The notes under the pieces are model-generated. The model searched no databases. It was not told the DNA's origin and worked only from the letters and a program-made list of their open reading frames with translations. Made by a program: the position numbers and the translations under genes. Source: Kurthia sibirica (GTDB lineage Bacteria; Bacillota; Bacilli; Bacillales_A; Planococcaceae). Taken from it: 64,000 bases of DNA. This document shows, piece after piece, positions 53,311 through 61,770 of the stretch (its first letter is position 1; every line of letters starts with the position of its first letter). Location: positions 181,175 to 245,174 of the forward strand of contig NZ_QFVR01000002.1 in NCBI RefSeq assembly GCF_003143975.1. The letters run 5' to 3'.

Positions 53311-55705
53311 TTTTTTTACGCTCCTTTCGTGGTTTCAGCTTGATGAGCGTATAGACACCAATCCCTGCTGTTAATAACACAACCACTTCGAGCATCGTAT
53401 CAAACGCGCGGAAATCACCTAAAATCGTATTGACAATATTCGCGCCCCCTGCTAACTCATAAGCATTTTCAAAGAAACCAGAAATCGTTTTAAATTCATC
53501 ATAATGTAATACTGCAAATGATAAAATAACGACTAAAACTCCGGCGCTTAAAGCAATCGCCATATTGATAAGTTTTGTATATTTTGGTGTATCTTCTTTT
53601 TTCCATTCAGGTAAATACGTAAAGCATAATAAAAAGAGAACGGTTGTTACCGATTCGACAACGAGTTGAGTCAATGCCAAATCTGGCGCTCTAAACAATA
53701 CGAAGAAAATAGAAACACCAAAGCCAAGAACACCATTTAATACAACTGCTGTTAGACGTGATTTTGCTCGTAAAATTAATATTGCAGCAATAATCATGAC
53801 GGCCATCAATGAAATTTCATACCACTCAATTGGTGCATTTTTTGTCATATCAAATGCAAAAGAATCTGATTTGATAAAATAGCCCCCTACTACAACAATA
53901 AAAAATAAATAAATATAAATAATATAATGACGAATGGAACCAGTCATATATAAATTAGTCATAAAACGACCAACATTTTCTACTTCATTTTGTCCACGAT
54001 CATAAAGTACATTTAACGTGAAACGTTCTGGTAAAGTATTGTAAATACCACGCCATTTCGGCAATAGCTTGAATAGTATGACACCAATGATTACAACAGC
54101 AATTGTCATTAATAAAGGTGTATTAAAACCATGCCATGCAGCTATATGAGGCGTTAGCTGCTCCATCGTTCCTGTATTCGGGTAAAGGCTAAGCATTGCT
54201 GGACTAAATAAATAACGTGCGAAGAAATTTGGTACGAAGAACATAATGACTACGAGTGTCACCAAAATAAACGGCGAGATTAACATACCTTTTGGCGCCT
54301 CATGAATTTTACGATCACGCGGTAGCTTGTCCTTGCTACCAAAGAAAGTTTTTACGATTAAAATCGTACAATAAATAAAAGTGAAAACACTACCAACCCA
54401 TACGATAACGGGAATGATACTCAACATTGCAGTTGATGAGTATAAATCAGCTTGCTGAATGCGTAATGCCGCTTCAAAAAACATTTCCTTGCTCAAAAAA
54501 CCATTAAAGAACGGTATGCCCGCCATTGATAAACTACCAATCATCGCAATTGTAAATGTAAATGGCATGATTGACATCAAACCACCTAATCGACGTATAT
54601 CACGGGAGCCTACTTCATGATCGACAATACCGACCATCATAAACAGGGCTCCTTTAAACGTAGCGTGATTCAACAGGTGAAAGAGTGCTGCAAACCCAGC
54701 TTGTGTATAGATGACAGTAGCAGGGCTATAGCCAAACACATAGACAAGTGACCCCATACCTAGCAAACTCATAATAATTCCGAGTTGACTAATCGTTGAA
54801 AATGCTAATAATGCTTTTAAATCTGTTTGCTTTACAGCGTTAAACGAACCCCAGAACATCGTCATCAAGCCAACGATTGTCACCGTCCAAAACCAGGATT
54901 GATTGATTGCGAACAATGGTGTTAATCGTGCAACTAAATAAATACCGGCTTTGACCATTGTCGCTGAATGTAGATAAGCACTGACCGGCGTTGGTGCTTC
55001 CATCGCATCCGGTAACCAAATATGGAAAGGGAACTGTGCTGATTTTGTAAATGCGCCTAGCAGTACGAGGACCATTGCTGGTATAAAGAGCGTATTTGTA
55101 AGTTCAGTCGGCATAATTTGAATGGCTTCACGAATGCTGTAGCTTCCCGTCATATGAGCAATCATTAGGAAGCCAATAAGCATGGCTACACCACCGCTAA
55201 CTGTAATAAGCATGGATTTTTGTGCGCCGCGTCTGGACGCCTTACGATGATGCCAAAAGGCTATAAGTAAAAAGGAAGAGACACTCGTTAACTCCCAGAA
55301 AAAATAGAGCATAATGAAGTGATCAGAGAAAACGACCCCAAGCATCGCTGTCATGAAAATCAATAGATAGCAATAAAACTTGTGCAACGCTTCTTTTTGT
55401 GAAAGATAGAAAATGGAGTAAAGGATGACTAATGCGCCCATACCTGTAATAAGGAGGGCAAACAACATACTCAAGCCATCCAAATAGGTCGTAAAGGATA
55501 GATCAAGTGACGGAATCCACTGCCAAGTATGTTCATATACCTTGCCAGCTGCAACTTGTGGAATAAATCGTAGCAATGCGATAAATAATACAATAGGTAC
55601 TATGAGTGCAATCCAACCGATATGTGTTTTTTTCAGTTTTGAGCGAATCATAGGAATAATAAAAGCAACAATAAATGGTAAAATAATCGCCCATTTTGTA
55701 ATCAA
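53297..55705 (-). CDS. mrpA: Na+/H+ antiporter subunit A
   Basis: 802 residues with about 20 helices. The N-terminal two thirds match NuoL, with Glu in LYFFWELTSVSSFLLI near residue 137, FTKSAQFPFHIWLPDAMEAPTPVSAYLHSATMVKAG near 220 and Lys residues of the proton path. The C-terminal 250 residues form the MrpA-specific extension (APDLALTQLVVESVTTVLFLL near 670). The start is a TTG at 55705, eight bases after GGAGGG. Mrp exchanges Na+ for H+ and supports growth at high pH and salt. First gene of the seven-gene operon. Confidence 0.95.
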   Translation of the reverse strand: MITKWAIILPFIVAFIIPMIRSKLKKTHIGWIALIVPIVLFIALLRFIPQVAAGKVYEHTWQWIPSLDLSFTTYLDGLSMLFALLITGMGALVILYSIFYLSQKEALHKFYCYLLIFMTAMLGVVFSDHFIMLYFFWELTSVSSFLLIAFWHHRKASRRGAQKSMLITVSGGVAMLIGFLMIAHMTGSYSIREAIQIMPTELTNTLFIPAMVLVLLGAFTKSAQFPFHIWLPDAMEAPTPVSAYLHSATMVKAGIYLVARLTPLFAINQSWFWTVTIVGLMTMFWGSFNAVKQTDLKALLAFSTISQLGIIMSLLGMGSLVYVFGYSPATVIYTQAGFAALFHLLNHATFKGALFMMVGIVDHEVGSRDIRRLGGLMSIMPFTFTIAMIGSLSMAGIPFFNGFLSKEMFFEAALRIQQADLYSSTAMLSIIPVIVWVGSVFTFIYCTILIVKTFFGSKDKLPRDRKIHEAPKGMLISPFILVTLVVIMFFVPNFFARYLFSPAMLSLYPNTGTMEQLTPHIAAWHGFNTPLLMTIAVVIIGVILFKLLPKWRGIYNTLPERFTLNVLYDRGQNEVENVGRFMTNLYMTGSIRHYIIYIYLFFIVVVGGYFIKSDSFAFDMTKNAPIEWYEISLMAVMIIAAILILRAKSRLTAVVLNGVLGFGVSIFFVLFRAPDLALTQLVVESVTTVLFLLCFTYLPEWKKEDTPKYTKLINMAIALSAGVLVVILSFAVLHYDEFKTISGFFENAYELAGGANIVNTILGDFRAFDTMLEVVVLLTAGIGVYTLIKLKPRKERKKNEDQ

Positions 55706-55918
55706 ATGTAAATCCCTCCACGCTAGGTATTTTATTTTGCGCTAATTAGGGTACTTGACCTTTATCTAACTAAATAGCATAATAGGAAGCCAACTAGACA
55801 CAATCTTCAAAAAAGATGAAAATAATTTATGATTTCAATCCAATTAAAGGTATAATACAATTAAAAATTAGATGATTATACGAGAAATACTCTTTGAAGT
55901 ATATTTATATCTAAATTA

Positions 55919-55946
55919 TACATGAAAGAGAAACCCCTTTCATGTA
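55919..55946. repeat. 10-bp hairpin between mrpA and USP-like gene
   Basis: TACATGAAAG (55919-55928) pairs perfectly with CTTTCATGTA (55937-55946). It lies in the divergent promoter region and could be an operator or leader hairpin. Confidence 0.4.
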
Positions 55947-56003
55947 TGAGGCTATACTATTTTAGAAAAGTTTTAAATATTAAAAAAAGGACAGGTGATT
56001 TTA

Positions 56004-56669
56004 TTGAAATCGCACGGGCGTATGGATGAAAGCATTTTAGTTTGTGTTTATTACGGTCCTAATAGCGATCGTTTGATTCGCAGGGGACATAAAATCGCCA
56101 CAATGCTTGATTGCCCTCTCTATGTACTCAATATTAGTAGACAATCTTCAGAGGAATTTGACTCCTCACAGCAAGAAGATATCCTTAACTGGCAAGCACT
56201 TTCCCAAGAATTGGATATCGATGGTCTCATTTTAAAAACAAATGAAGATCGACCGATTCAACAAGTAATTGCTGAAGTATGCAACGAACAAAATATTTCG
56301 CAAGTGGTCATTGGTCAAACTGCGCAAAGTCGTTGGGAAGAAATTACAAAAGGTTCTTTCATCAACCAATTGCTACGTGCCCTACCATTCGTTGATATTC
56401 ATGTCATATCGGTCGACCGTCAAATTCGCGTAAAAGATCATATGTATGAAAAAGCCATTCGAGCATATTTAGTCGATGATGCCGGGATTTATCGCATCTA
56501 TTTTGATTTACCTGAAACATTCATTTACGAAGGTTTATTTTATAAAGAATTAGGCACCGATTTTGATAATGGTCGCTTTAAATTCATGCATGAAGGTAAA
56601 ACCTATGAAATCGAAGTGGATGATGGCTATATTCACGACGAAACTGTTATGAAAAACCTTAATTTATGA
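56004..56669 (+). CDS. Universal stress/KdpD-N-like protein
   Basis: 221 residues from a TTG at 56004, six bases after AGGTG; the in-frame GTG at 55995 is inside that site. The first 140 residues are a USP fold as found in KdpD sensor kinases: ILVCVYYGPNSDRLIRRGHKIA near 11, then NISQVVIGQTAQSRW near 104 and LLRALPFVDIHVISVD near 127. The last 75 residues form a small alpha/beta domain of unknown family (FDNGRFKFMHEGKTYEIEVDDG). There is no kinase domain, so it may be a free cytoplasmic stress or ligand-binding protein. It is divergent from mrpA, which may hint at an ion-stress link. Confidence 0.75.
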   Translation: MKSHGRMDESILVCVYYGPNSDRLIRRGHKIATMLDCPLYVLNISRQSSEEFDSSQQEDILNWQALSQELDIDGLILKTNEDRPIQQVIAEVCNEQNISQVVIGQTAQSRWEEITKGSFINQLLRALPFVDIHVISVDRQIRVKDHMYEKAIRAYLVDDAGIYRIYFDLPETFIYEGLFYKELGTDFDNGRFKFMHEGKTYEIEVDDGYIHDETVMKNLNL

Positions 56670-56737
56670 AGCTCTTGGTAACGTATTTACCGGGCTTTTT
56701 TTATGTCTAAATAGTTTATTAAAATAGCTAATAGTGG

Positions 56738-56826
56738 AAAAGAGCCTAAGACAAACGTATTTTCAACAGAAAAAATCCCGTATGATTTTTCGAAATCATA
56801 TGGGATTATTCATTTCAATCAATTAA
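56738..56826. repeat. Dispersed repeat copy 2, truncated
   Basis: Shares the left terminus (AGCCTAAGACA here), TTTTCAACAG and the ATCCCGTATGATTT hairpin with copies 1 and 3, then ends within the ATTCATTTCAAT segment. The right half and right terminus are absent. It follows the 3' end of the USP-like gene. Confidence 0.8.
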
Positions 56827-57118
56827 AATACCGCTGACGACTGCAACCATTGCACGCAGACCCAAAACTAATCTAATCGTCCCTATTTACATTTGTGAGC
56901 GTAGACCACTGTCATTGAAAAACTCAGCAGGATAAAAAATCCAATTATTCTCCTGATCAACGGTAACCATGCTAAAATAATACATAGCAATCAATGATAC
57001 ACACATATCTATTAGTCATGCGTAGTAAGGGAGCCACCTTATTCAATATAAATGTTAAACCCATTTCCTGTACTTGCCAAAATCATACGATCCTATCTTC
57101 ATTCGAAATTCAATCTGC
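56827..57118. other. Gap between repeat copy 2 and kinase terminator
   Basis: About 290 bases with no supported gene. A minus-strand frame of 39 codons ends near 56887 (tail reading NNWIFYPAEFFNDSGLRSQM), with no ribosome site; possibly a decayed gene end, family unknown. Confidence 0.35.
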
Positions 57119-57134
57119 TATTTCCTGGGAAATA
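57119..57134. repeat. TATTTCC/GGAAATA palindrome, third copy
   Basis: 7-bp arms around TG, matching the core of the two palindromes that flank lysP. It lies next to the kinase terminator. Confidence 0.45.
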
Positions 57135-57136
57135 AA

Positions 57137-57167
57137 ACAAAAAAGCAGCGAAAAATGCCTCGCTGCT
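57137..57167 (-). terminator. Terminator of PfkB kinase gene
   Basis: AGCAGCG (57144-57150) pairs with CGCTGCT (57161-57167), followed by TTTTTTG on the minus strand. Confidence 0.88.
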
Positions 57168-57173
57168 CAGTCA

Positions 57174-58133
57174 TTATTTAGTTGAAGGTTTTATTATTTC
57201 ACCAATCTCATGTAAATGAGGCATCGCTGTAATAGCGCCAGCCTTCGTTGCTGCATATGCCCCTAATTGGTTGGCAAAAAACACGTAATCATAAGCTTCC
57301 TGTGCTGTTACCGGTAAACCATTCAAATGAATCGAACGTAAAATACCAGACATAAATGCATCACCGGCACCCGTCGTATCCACACAATTAATTTTAATAG
57401 AAGGAACATGAATCGTTTCACCGTTCATCACAACATATGTGCCATCCGCTCCAACCGTAATCATCAATAATGTAATATTATAGTGTGCTAAAGCAGCGAT
57501 TCCTTCATTGATTGTCGTTGTACTTGTAATAAAGAATAACTCTTCATCTGCTAGTTTCATAATATTGACAAACGGCAGGAATTCACTGATTGTTTCCAAG
57601 CATTGCTGTGGGCTTTCCCAACGTAATGGTCGAATATTCGCATCCATAGCAATTAAACAATCATGTTCAATTGCTAACTTTACTGCTGCTTTTGTTGTTT
57701 CCAAAGCCGTTTCTTGGAACATTGTATTTGAGCAAAAGCTAAAAACAGATGCTTTTTCGAACGCCACCGGCTGTAAATGTTGCGTTTCAACTTGAATATC
57801 TGGTGTTTCATCTGTATAGTTTGTAAAAATACGATCGTTATTTTCTGTTAAATGTACTTCAACACCTGTTACACGTTTCTCAGGTATTATTTTTGCAAAA
57901 TGAGTATTAACACCCTCGTTAGCAAGTTCATTCCGTACAAATTTTGAGGTGTCATCGTCACCAGTCACAGTAATAATTGCAGACGGTGCACCGATTCGAC
58001 TAATTCCAGCTGCTACATTAATTGTTGTACCACCTAAAAATGTTGTGAACGACGTATTTGTCGTATCATTGGCAATATAATCTACGAAAGCATCCCCATA
58101 AATCAAGATGAATTCTCTAGTTGATTCTAACAT
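57174..58133 (-). CDS. PfkB-family sugar kinase (fructokinase-like)
   Basis: 319 residues, AAGGAG before the ATG. The PfkB signature pair is present: GGTTINVAAGISRIGAPS near residue 29 and DTTGAGDAFMSGI near 249 with the catalytic Asp of GAGD. Sugar-binding Asp/Gly in the opening GDAFVDYI also fit. Family members phosphorylate fructose, ribose or related sugars with ATP. No transporter or hydrolase is adjacent, so the sugar is not settled. It is a single-gene unit. Confidence 0.82.
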   Translation of the reverse strand: MLESTREFILIYGDAFVDYIANDTTNTSFTTFLGGTTINVAAGISRIGAPSAIITVTGDDDTSKFVRNELANEGVNTHFAKIIPEKRVTGVEVHLTENNDRIFTNYTDETPDIQVETQHLQPVAFEKASVFSFCSNTMFQETALETTKAAVKLAIEHDCLIAMDANIRPLRWESPQQCLETISEFLPFVNIMKLADEELFFITSTTTINEGIAALAHYNITLLMITVGADGTYVVMNGETIHVPSIKINCVDTTGAGDAFMSGILRSIHLNGLPVTAQEAYDYVFFANQLGAYAATKAGAITAMPHLHEIGEIIKPSTK

Positions 58134-58331
58134 GAATAAGCTCCTTCACAAAATATCTTCCTTCTATCCTACCATGAAGTCTGACAACACAAAAGACTTT
58201 GGGAAATAAAAAATTAATAAAAATCGATTATTTGACCATTTATTGAAAATCATTTTACCATTAAAATTCCTTTTCATCGATTAAAAGAAATCAAATTGGT
58301 ATACTAAAATAAGAGAAGGAGTTTGATACAA

Positions 58332-58898
58332 ATGAATATTACAGTTAGACGTGCACAATTGGCAGACGGACCAGCAGTTGCACCATTAATAATTGATGCT
58401 ATTGGCGATATTGCACAACGCATTACTGGTGAAACAAACCCACAAGCTGTAACAGCCGGCTTAATTGAATTATTTAATCGTGAGGACAACCGTAACTCTC
58501 ACTTGAACACTTATATTGCAGATAATAACGGGCAAGTGGCTGGTATTTTAGTTATTTATGGTGGCGATGAAGCGATTCAATTAGACGCAAATCTAGAAAA
58601 ATGGTTAGCTGCTAAAAATGCTCCTATTCAAACGATTGAAGTAGAAGCACGAGCGGATGAATTTTACATTGATACATTATGTGTCAATTCAGCATTTCGT
58701 GGACAAGGTATCGGCACTATTTTATTAAATTATGCTGAAAAATTATGTGCTGAAAAAGGTTACAAAAAATTATCTTTGAGCGTTGAACAAGAGAAAGTCC
58801 GTGCACGTCAATTATATGAAAAAATCGGTTATGTTTATGCTGAACCGTGGATGATTATCGGAGAAGAATTTGACCATATGATCAAAGAAATTCACTAA
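58332..58898 (+). CDS. GNAT-family N-acetyltransferase
   Basis: 188 residues from the ATG at 58332, ten bases after AAGGAG; a TTG nine bases earlier is less likely. The acetyl-CoA loop is in LCVNSAFRGQGIGTILLNYAE near residue 120 and a C-terminal LSVEQEKVRARQLYEKIGYV segment near 155 completes the fold. The substrate (protein N-terminus, amine or amino acid) cannot be told. A strong terminator follows. It is divergent from the PfkB kinase gene. Confidence 0.87.
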   Translation: MNITVRRAQLADGPAVAPLIIDAIGDIAQRITGETNPQAVTAGLIELFNREDNRNSHLNTYIADNNGQVAGILVIYGGDEAIQLDANLEKWLAAKNAPIQTIEVEARADEFYIDTLCVNSAFRGQGIGTILLNYAEKLCAEKGYKKLSLSVEQEKVRARQLYEKIGYVYAEPWMIIGEEFDHMIKEIH

Positions 58899-58922
58899 TA
58901 AAAAAGAAACCTTATATTATCT

Positions 58923-58970
58923 CCTTTAAGTAAACAATGTTGAAAAACATTTTACTTAAAGGGGATTTTT
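58923..58970 (+). terminator. Terminator of GNAT gene
   Basis: A 12-bp stem (58923-58934 with 58951-58962) with additional inner pairs, followed by GGATTTTT. Confidence 0.85.
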
Positions 58971-59039
58971 CTATAGCGAGAAAAAATAAGCCGTATTCAA
59001 CTACATTTAAATTAGAAATTTTAGAGAACCGATCTCTTT

Positions 59040-59735
59040 TTATTCAAAGCGAATTCCCTGTGACATCTCGCTTAGTCGTTCCTCATCTATTATAATAAGA
59101 TGATTTTTTTCACGGGCAATGATTTTTTCTTCCGTTAACTTCCTCACTACACGATTTAAATGACGGTGTGATGTGCCTAATAAATCAGCAATTTCAGCAA
59201 TTTTCATCGTTTGTAATTCTTGTCCAAAATTATTATCCGGCTCTGAACTCACTGTAGACAGTAAAAAGCTTGCAAAACGACTTTCAACCGATTCCAATAA
59301 ATTCACTCGAGCTGAAGTGGTACTCGTCTGAAGTTTATAACTAATATGTTGTAGCAGTTGCATCAAAAATTTCGCATTCGTCATTTCATTCGTTTTTATA
59401 TAATCGATTGGTAACGTCATAATCACACTATCGATTACGGCGGTTACTTGCGACTGAATCGGCACGTCTCGTACTAACTCCAAATCCCCTAAAATCGTCA
59501 ATGGATGATTAAAACGTAATAAGAGGAATTTACCTGTTTGTACGCTTGTCGTCACCTTCACACGACCTGCTACGACATAGTAAAGCTCTTTCAGTTCTTC
59601 TCCTTCTTCCATCAATACTTCACCTTCATATAAATTCCATATTTTAAAAGGGATTTTCTCGACATCAAACACTTTTTGAAAGTGATGCAAACGAATATAT
59701 TGTTCTAAAATAGCAGGATCTTCAATTATCTTCAT
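59040..59735 (-). CDS. Crp/Fnr-family transcriptional regulator
   Basis: 231 residues from the ATG at 59735, nine bases after AAAGG; an ATG at 59783 has no site. A cyclic-nucleotide-binding-like beta-roll (about 25-125; LYYVVAGRVKVTT, then LLLRFNHPLTILGDLEL) is followed by a dimer helix. A C-terminal winged helix at about 165-225 (MKIAEIADLLGTSHRHLNRVVRKLTEEK) completes it. It lacks the Cys cluster of Fnr and the full cAMP-site Arg motif, so the signal is unknown; YeiL-type regulators look similar. It is divergent from an EamA transporter gene, its probable target. Confidence 0.85.
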   Translation of the reverse strand: MKIIEDPAILEQYIRLHHFQKVFDVEKIPFKIWNLYEGEVLMEEGEELKELYYVVAGRVKVTTSVQTGKFLLLRFNHPLTILGDLELVRDVPIQSQVTAVIDSVIMTLPIDYIKTNEMTNAKFLMQLLQHISYKLQTSTTSARVNLLESVESRFASFLLSTVSSEPDNNFGQELQTMKIAEIADLLGTSHRHLNRVVRKLTEEKIIAREKNHLIIIDEERLSEMSQGIRFE

Positions 59736-59857
59736 ATTTCCCAGCCTTTCATTTAATAAATTAATCCATGTATATTGACTCAAAATCGAGCAAATAAATC
59801 ATTAAAGCGTGAAACAATTGTTTTTTTCAAAGATATTACGGTATTCCAACAATATCT

Positions 59858-59869
59858 GGACATATGTCC
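59858..59869. promoter_or_regulatory. Palindromic operator candidate upstream of EamA gene
   Basis: GGACATATGTCC, a perfect 12-bp palindrome, lies directly before a TATAAT box (59872-59877) in the divergent region. A protein bound here would overlap the promoter spacer. Confidence 0.4.
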
Positions 59870-59941
59870 TATATAATTATAGTAGCTCTTGATAGAATAT
59901 TGAAATGATATGAATTTTTTAGAACATTAGGAGTTGAATTT

Positions 59942-60847
59942 ATGAACAAAAATATTTTATACCCTCTTTTTATCATCCTTGCCGCAAGTAGTTACGGAAC
60001 ATTATCAACGATGGTAAAAGTAGCGATGGCACATGGCTTTACTACAGCACAGGCTGTACAAAGTCAGTATGCGATCGGTTTTTTATTGGCTTTAATTCTG
60101 TTTTTATTAACACAGCGCTCACTGCCTAGAATGTCTGGCAAAGGCTTTCTGATAATATTATTTTGTGGCTTATTTACAGGGATTACAGGCATAGTTTATG
60201 GTAAATCCGTACAGTACCTACCTGCATCTTTAGCAGTCGTTATGCTTTTCCAATTCACTTGGATTGGTTTATTCCTTGACTGTATCGTCCATAAACGCTT
60301 ACCTAAGCGTGTTGAACTAATAAGCCTAGTATTTTTAATAGGCGGCACAATATTAGCAGCAGGCGTGTTAGATGTCGATTTATCAGGCCTTGATTGGCGT
60401 GGTTGGGTATTCGGATTTGCAGCAGCATTTAGTTTTGCAGTCTTCATGCAATTTAACTCTAAACAAGTTGTTGGCGTCACACCGATTGCTCGTATGTTAT
60501 TAATGTCCATTTTCGCTCTAATAATCGTCTCTTGCTTCCAAGCACCTGCCGTTATGTGGGATGGTACATTGTTTACGACAAAATTATTATACTTTGGTTT
60601 AGCATTAGGTTTCTTCGGGATTATTTTACCGATTTTGTTATTCACAATAGCCGTTCCCAAAGTTGGCGGCGGTACTGCATCTATTTTAAGTGCTACAGAA
60701 TTACCTGTAGCTGTCATGGCTTCTGTCATCGTCCTAGGTGAATCACTCTCTGCACTACAAATATTTGGTATTTTACTCGTATTAGTTGGTATGACTTTCC
60801 CCACAATTGTCGATATGCGGAAGAATAAAATCAAACAATTCAACTAA
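59942..60847 (+). CDS. EamA-family (DMT superfamily) transporter
   Basis: 301 residues with ten hydrophobic helices arranged as two EamA repeats (about 5-145 and 155-295); TTAGGAG precedes the ATG. Typical segments are GKSVQYLPASLAVVMLFQFTWIGLF near residue 83 and GGTASILSATELPVAVMASVIVLGESLS near 242. The family exports amino acids and other metabolites. Regulation by the divergent Crp/Fnr protein is likely. A dispersed terminator repeat follows at once. Confidence 0.87.
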   Translation: MNKNILYPLFIILAASSYGTLSTMVKVAMAHGFTTAQAVQSQYAIGFLLALILFLLTQRSLPRMSGKGFLIILFCGLFTGITGIVYGKSVQYLPASLAVVMLFQFTWIGLFLDCIVHKRLPKRVELISLVFLIGGTILAAGVLDVDLSGLDWRGWVFGFAAAFSFAVFMQFNSKQVVGVTPIARMLLMSIFALIIVSCFQAPAVMWDGTLFTTKLLYFGLALGFFGIILPILLFTIAVPKVGGGTASILSATELPVAVMASVIVLGESLSALQIFGILLVLVGMTFPTIVDMRKNKIKQFN

Positions 60848-61079
60848 AAAAACAGCCTGAGACAAACGTATTTTCAACAGAGAAAATCCCGTATGATTTT
60901 TCGAAATCATACGGGATTATTCATTTCAATGAATTTCCGCTTCGAAAAACGCTTTCCGCGGACATGGCTGAAAACGCCTCGTCACTGCATTCCCGCTGGA
61001 ATCATTTTCTGCACGTTCAATTGATTTGATGATTCGTATTGGAGACATACTATTTTTATTCTGTGCCAGGCTCTTTTTT
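60845..61079. repeat. Dispersed repeat copy 3, longest
   Basis: Left terminus AGCCTGAGACA (60854-60864) and a diverged right terminus TGTGCCAGGCT (61062-61072) bound the element. It shares the ATCCCGTATGATTT hairpin (60885-60918) with copies 1 and 2. It contains a central block with CGCTTTCCGCGGAC absent from copy 1. It provides the terminator of the EamA gene. Confidence 0.85.
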
Positions 61080-61141
61080 AATTTCGTATTTTCTTCACAT
61101 TTTATTGTTATACTAATCACTACTATAAGGAGTGAATTAAC

Positions 61142-61591
61142 TTGAAAAAACGACAACTATTTTTATCATCATTATTAGTATTATCAGTTGGTTTAGCAGC
61201 TTGTTCAAATGATGACGATACAGCTACAAAAAAAGATGATACGACAAAAACAGATACAGTAGCTAGCGACAAAAAAGAAAAAAAACAAGACGATCATCAT
61301 CATGCAGTCGATTTCACTTTCGAACAAACTTCAGCTAAGGTAGGGAAAGAAACACCACTTAGCGCTAAACTTTTATTAGAAAAAAAACCACTCACTAAAG
61401 CAGATGTTCGCTTTCAAATAACACAAGAAGGTGTAGAAAAAGCCGATTGGGTTGATCTGAAAGAGGAGAAATCTGGACACTATACTACAAAACACATCTT
61501 TAAAGAACCTGGAAAATATACATTAACACTTCATGTTATGAAAGGTGATACACTTCACGATCACGCTGATAATGTAATCAATGTAAAATAA
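61142..61591 (+). CDS. YtkA-like domain lipoprotein
   Basis: 149 residues from a TTG at 61142, ten bases after AAGGAG. A lipoprotein signal with lipobox LAAC (Cys20) is followed by a long Asp/Thr/Lys-rich linker ending in a DDHHHA His cluster. An immunoglobulin-like YtkA/FixH-type domain (about 55-149; VDFTFEQTSAKVGKETPLSAKLL then EPGKYTLTLHVMKGDTLHDHADNVINV) completes it. Such proteins are anchored outside the membrane and some take part in copper delivery to oxidases; the His cluster would suit metal binding. The function is not established. Confidence 0.8.
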   Translation: MKKRQLFLSSLLVLSVGLAACSNDDDTATKKDDTTKTDTVASDKKEKKQDDHHHAVDFTFEQTSAKVGKETPLSAKLLLEKKPLTKADVRFQITQEGVEKADWVDLKEEKSGHYTTKHIFKEPGKYTLTLHVMKGDTLHDHADNVINVK

Positions 61592-61600
61592 TATACTAAG

Positions 61601-61631
61601 AAGAGACCACTTTATTGATGGTCTCTTTTTT
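61601..61631 (+). terminator. Terminator of YtkA-like gene
   Basis: AAGAGACCA (61601-61609) pairs with TGGTCTCTT (61619-61627), followed by a T run. Confidence 0.92.
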
Positions 61632-61770
61632 AGTTTAAATTACTCTTCATTATGAATATACTCAATCCCTCCTCAGTAAAATAAAAGTACAAAGTAGAAA
61701 ACAAGCGTACTAGATAAAATAAAATTAGATACATGCATAGAGATGTGATCACTCTTTGTTAAGTACTCAC

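Noticed and set aside
60196..60843. 215-aa antisense ORF over the EamA gene
   Set aside because: Opposite-strand shadow of a well-supported membrane protein.
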